From Methylocystis sp. H62 (GTDB taxonomy: Bacteria > Pseudomonadota > Alphaproteobacteria > Rhizobiales > Beijerinckiaceae): DNA of 64,000 nucleotides. The DNA lies in NCBI RefSeq assembly GCF_015709515.1, contig NZ_JADNQZ010000046.1:48486-112485 (forward strand), given 5' to 3'. This document shows, piece by piece, positions 61,333 to 64,000 of this stretch. The notes under the pieces were generated by a model. It did not search any database. It saw nothing but the letters and a program-made list of their open reading frames with translations, and had not been told where the DNA came from. How positions within the stretch are numbered: the stretch's first letter is position 1; each line of letters begins with the position of its first letter. The position numbers and the translations under genes were made by a program.

Positions 61333-63048
61333 ATGACCGGTCCTGTCCTCGTTGGTGATGAGGCGGTCCCGGTCGCCGGCGCTGCTCGCGCCGCCCTCTA
61401 TTTGCGGGTCTCGACCGGGCGGCAGGCGGAGAGCGATCTGTCGATCCCCGATCAGCGCCGGCAGATTACGGCCTATTGCGTCGCCAAGGGCTGGGACGTC
61501 GCGGCTGAATTCGTTGAGACCGGCAACACCGCCACGGACGATCGCCGGCCGGCGTTTCAAGCGATGATCGACGCGGCGCTGGTGAAACCGCCGACCTTCA
61601 CCGTCATCATCGTCCATTCCTTTTCGCGCTTCTTCCGCGACCAGTTCCAGTTCGAATTCTATGTCCGCAAGCTCGCCAAGAACGGCGTGCGGCTGATCTC
61701 GATCACGCAGGACCTCGGTGACGATCCGATGAGCGTGATGATGCGTCAGATCATGACGCTGTTCGACGAATACCAGTCGAAGGAGAACGCCAAGCACACC
61801 CTGCGCGCCATGAAGGAGAATGCGCGTCAGGGCTATTGGAACGGCGCACTGCCGCCGATTGGCTATCGCATCGTGGCCGCAGAGCAGCGCGGCGCGAAGA
61901 TCAAGAAGAAGCTGGAAATCGATCCGATCCACGCTGACACGGTGCGCCTGATCTACCGACTTGCGCTAACCGGCGACGGCGACAGCGGCCCGATGGGCAT
62001 TAAGTCGATCACGACGCATTTGAACGAGCGCAACATCCGCACCCGCGACGGCGGCCGCTGGGGCATCGCCTCGGTGCATCAGATCCTCACGCGCACGACT
62101 TATATCGGGCAGCATCGGTTCAATACGCGCGATCACAAAACGCGCACGGCAAAACCTAAGGCCGAGCATGCTGTCATGGACGTTCCGCCGATTATCACCG
62201 AAGTGGAGTTCGAGGCGGTCCAGGCGGCGTTGAAGGCGCGCAGTCCGAAATGGATGCCGCCGCGCGCGGTGAGCGGCCCGACTTTGCTGACCGGGATTTG
62301 CTTCTGCGCATCCTGTGGCGGTGCGATGACGCTACGGACCGGCAAGGGCAGCGCCGGCGGCATGTATCGCTACTACACCTGCTCGACGAAGGCGCGGCAG
62401 GGCGAGCGTGGGTGTCGCGGTCTGACAGTGCCCATGGACAAGCTCGATCGCGCCGTCGTCGATCACCTGGAGTGGCGGCTGCTCGATCCGGCGCGTTTGA
62501 CGACGATGATGGATCAATTGCTTGAGCGACGTGAGGAATGGAATGAACGCCGTCGCGGGCACATCGCGGAGCTGCGCAAGCGCGCCGCCGAAGCGGAAGC
62601 GAAGTTGAAGCGTCTTTACGAAGCGATCGAGAACGGCGTGGTCGATATGGCCGACCCGTCGCTGAAAGCTCGCATTGCAGAACTCACCGCGGTGCGCGAC
62701 CAAGCGCAGGCTGACGCGGAGCGCGCAACTTCAGCGGTGGAGCGACTCGGGCCGGCGATCACGTCGGACAGTTTGCGGCGGTTCGCGCTCGCCGCTCGCC
62801 GCAAGCTGCGGAACGAAGATGGAACCTATCGGCGGGACCATTTGCGTGCGCTCGCGCAACGCGTCGAGGTCGTCGACCCGAGCGAAATTCGCATCCTCGG
62901 GACGAAAACCGAACTGCTACGGACACTTGTCGCCGCTGCGGGCGTAGAATCGGCGGCTGCTGGCGTTCGCAGTTTTATACCGAAGTGGCGCGCCCAAGGG
63001 GATTCGAACCCCTGTTTTCGCCGTGAAAGGGCGGCGAGCAGACAGTGA
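61333..63048 (+). CDS. Large serine recombinase (site-specific integrase)
   Basis: 571 residues from ATG 61333. Resolvase catalytic domain AALYLRVSTGRQAESDLSIP with the nucleophile Ser, QRRQITAYCVAKGWDVAAEF, IIVHSFSRFFRDQFQFEFYV; recombinase domain EIDPIHADTVRLIYRLALTG and RWGIASVHQILTRTTYIGQH; zinc ribbon ICFCASCGGAMTLRT ... CSTKARQGERGC; coiled-coil RKRAAEAEAKLKRLYEAIEN. The last about 20 residues (RAQGDSNPCFRRERAASRQ) are read antisense through a tRNA 3' half, so the gene ends at an attachment site. Likely integrated and may excise part of this region. Intact. Confidence 0.94.
   Translation: MTGPVLVGDEAVPVAGAARAALYLRVSTGRQAESDLSIPDQRRQITAYCVAKGWDVAAEFVETGNTATDDRRPAFQAMIDAALVKPPTFTVIIVHSFSRFFRDQFQFEFYVRKLAKNGVRLISITQDLGDDPMSVMMRQIMTLFDEYQSKENAKHTLRAMKENARQGYWNGALPPIGYRIVAAEQRGAKIKKKLEIDPIHADTVRLIYRLALTGDGDSGPMGIKSITTHLNERNIRTRDGGRWGIASVHQILTRTTYIGQHRFNTRDHKTRTAKPKAEHAVMDVPPIITEVEFEAVQAALKARSPKWMPPRAVSGPTLLTGICFCASCGGAMTLRTGKGSAGGMYRYYTCSTKARQGERGCRGLTVPMDKLDRAVVDHLEWRLLDPARLTTMMDQLLERREEWNERRRGHIAELRKRAAEAEAKLKRLYEAIENGVVDMADPSLKARIAELTAVRDQAQADAERATSAVERLGPAITSDSLRRFALAARRKLRNEDGTYRRDHLRALAQRVEVVDPSEIRILGTKTELLRTLVAAAGVESAAAGVRSFIPKWRAQGDSNPCFRRERAASRQ
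62986..63034 (-). tRNA. tRNA-Glu (TTC) 3' fragment, probable attachment site
   Basis: Reverse strand: anticodon arm CCGCCCTTTCACGGCG with anticodon TTC at 63027-63025, variable AAAACA, T-arm with GGTTCGAATCC, acceptor strand TTGGGCGC and encoded CCA. The 5' part (acceptor 5' strand, D-arm) is absent from the adjoining sequence. A 3' half like this is the usual scar of integration into a tRNA gene. It is not a functional tRNA. Confidence 0.85.
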
Positions 63049-63070
63049 GTAGCGGAACTCCCCTCACCGA

Positions 63071-63769
63071 TCATTCCCAATGCTCTCCGGCTTCGTTCGC
63101 CGCATTGAGATCCTCCTCTCCCGCGAAAAGAACGGCGTCGAGATCGGCCTCGGGTCTCGGCGGCTCCAAGAGTCCTTCGTCTTCGAGCCTTTCGACGTCG
63201 GGAAGCTCGCGCAGCGTGGCGAGGCCGAAGACCTCCAGGAATTTCTTGGTCGTCACATAGGCGAAAGGCGCGCCGGGCTCCGGCGCGCGCAACGCCCCGT
63301 CGATCAGGCCATGGCGCTTGAGCGCGCCGATAACGTCGCGGCTGATCTCTTTGCCGGCGACCCGCGAGAGTTCGGCGCGGGTGGCGGGTTGCAGATAGGC
63401 GATCGCGGTCACGGCCAGGATCTCGGTCGGCGTCAATTCGGTGGCGCCGGCGTCGCGCAGATCGCCGCCGCCCGCCGTGCGGATCGCCGGCGCGAAGCGC
63501 GGCTTGGTGCGCAGTTGATAGCCGCCAGCGACATAAACGAGGTCGTATGGCCTTGCGCGCAAATCGTCGCGGATGTCGGCAATCAGCTCGTCGAGGTTGC
63601 AGGTCGAGCCGACGACCCGTGCGAGCGCCTCGCGCGGTACGGGGCTTGGCGCGGCGAAAATGACGGCTTCGACGCGCCCCATCCACTCGCGCCAGCGCAC
63701 GGCTTCCGGTAACTCCATGAGCACGGGATCAAACGAGTCGTGCAGCTCGTTATTTTGGGGGCGGCCCAT
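63071..63769 (-). CDS. ScpB-family protein of the mobile element
   Basis: 232 residues from ATG 63769 (GAGG upstream); the open frame continues to 63865. LMELPEAVRWREWMGRVEAV, IFAAPSPVPREALARVVGST, VYVAGGYQLRTKPRFAPAIR, ELTPTEILAVTAIAYLQPAT, VAGKEISRDVIGALKRHGLI and YVTTKKFLEVFGLATLRELP. SMC-ScpB winged-helix fold. The DUF1403 neighbour and the degenerate copy at 14.8 kb argue for the ICE-borne form rather than the chromosomal condensin subunit. Intact. Confidence 0.88.
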   Translation of the reverse strand: MGRPQNNELHDSFDPVLMELPEAVRWREWMGRVEAVIFAAPSPVPREALARVVGSTCNLDELIADIRDDLRARPYDLVYVAGGYQLRTKPRFAPAIRTAGGGDLRDAGATELTPTEILAVTAIAYLQPATRAELSRVAGKEISRDVIGALKRHGLIDGALRAPEPGAPFAYVTTKKFLEVFGLATLRELPDVERLEDEGLLEPPRPEADLDAVLFAGEEDLNAANEAGEHWE

Positions 63770-63885
63770 GTTTGCGCCTCTTCTTGCCGCGTTTGCTTCA
63801 TCGGAGCCGCTTGCACTTTGCTCGACAACAATTTTCAAAACGCGTTTCCCGCGCCGAACCGGCATCCACTTCGGCTGGAAACGCT

Positions 63886-64000
63886 TCAGAGCCCATAAAG
63901 CCGGAAGCTCGATCGCCCCGACAGTTCGTGCACCGCGTCAAGTTCAATGAGCCGATCGAAAAGACGCCGCGCGCCGCGGTCCGAGAGCCCTGCCGTTTTC
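63886..64000 (-). CDS. C-terminus of a DUF1403-family protein (5' part beyond window)
   Basis: The reverse strand reads KTAGLSDRGARRLFDRLIEL then DAVHELSGRSSFRLYGL before TGA at 63888-63886. This is the conserved ending of DUF1403 proteins, found with ScpB-like genes in Rhizobiales integrative elements. Role unknown. Only the last 37 residues are visible. Confidence 0.8.
   Translation of the reverse strand, partial: KTAGLSDRGARRLFDRLIELDAVHELSGRSSFRLYGL

Noticed and set aside
62986..63034. A complete functional tRNA-Glu gene
   Set aside because: Anticodon arm, T-arm and acceptor 3' strand are clear, but no complementary acceptor 5' strand or D-arm is found upstream.
63071..63769. Chromosomal housekeeping scpB
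   Set aside because: Its neighbour is a DUF1403 gene, not scpA or tat genes, and a second degenerate copy lies among mobile DNA, so the element-borne form is more likely.

Overview
The window looks like a high-GC alphaproteobacterial chromosome segment, most likely from a methylotroph or methanotroph of the Methylocystis/Methylosinus type. The clues are a formylmethanofuran-dehydrogenase-like (FhcA) remnant next to an NAD-formate dehydrogenase remnant, a Rhizobiales-style trb operon, and ICE accessory genes (DUF2274, DUF932, DUF1403, ScpB, ParB, DUF3363 relaxase). The assignment is inference; no rRNA or complete tRNA is present to fix it.

Layout. 1-12 kb: a katG cut by the window edge, then a gene graveyard (fragments of fhcA, fdh, an NDUFA9-like gene, an aconitase, opgC and a patatin) broken by an IS4-type element with an intact 9-bp target duplication. 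Between the fragments lie intact housekeeping genes: a ferritin-like protein, a uroporphyrinogen-III synthase, a TauE/SafE permease and a CaCA cation exchanger. 12-15.3 kb: two SAM methyltransferases around a small ORF with a nitrile-hydratase-like-leader look, then HAD and ScpB remnants. 15.3-22.1 kb: nested mobile DNA (two Tn3 transposase tails, an ISL3, an IS3 split by an IS110, an ISKra4 tail) that ends inside a DUF3363 relaxase gene. 22.1-39.8 kb: cargo of small genes, each set with its own regulator: LysR/NTF2/cupin between direct repeats; M23/DUF6544/SnoaL/nitroreductase; ArsR plus three SRPBCC genes, a GyrI-like gene and AlkD; amidase; GFA, NTF2, DUF1772, VOC and hydrolase genes beside TetR; LysR. 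One gene here is followed by a hairpin with the features of an integron attC site. 39.7-49.4 kb: a complete trbBCDEJ(K)LFGI mating-pair-formation operon with DUF2274. 49.8-52.9 kb: AraC/VOC and ArsR/VOC cargo that separates trbB from its usual copG neighbour. 53.0-64.0 kb: truncated copG, IS21, truncated parB, HxlR/NTF2 and ArsR/SRPBCC cargo, DUF932, a DUF1778/GNAT toxin-antitoxin pair, a large serine recombinase whose 3' end runs antisense through a tRNA-Glu 3' fragment, then scpB and the end of a DUF1403 gene.

Overall reading: a decayed integrative-conjugative element or stack of elements. The trb genes still look intact, while the relaxase, copG, parB and most transposases are broken. It has collected many one-to-five-gene cargo units that pair a small HTH regulator with ligand-binding-fold proteins (SRPBCC, VOC, NTF2/SnoaL, cupin, GyrI-like). 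Several units carry clear palindromic operators. The strongest leads are the attC-like site, a structured 5' leader shared by parB and DUF932 with an orphan third copy, and direct repeats beside a serine-recombinase remnant around a cargo block.
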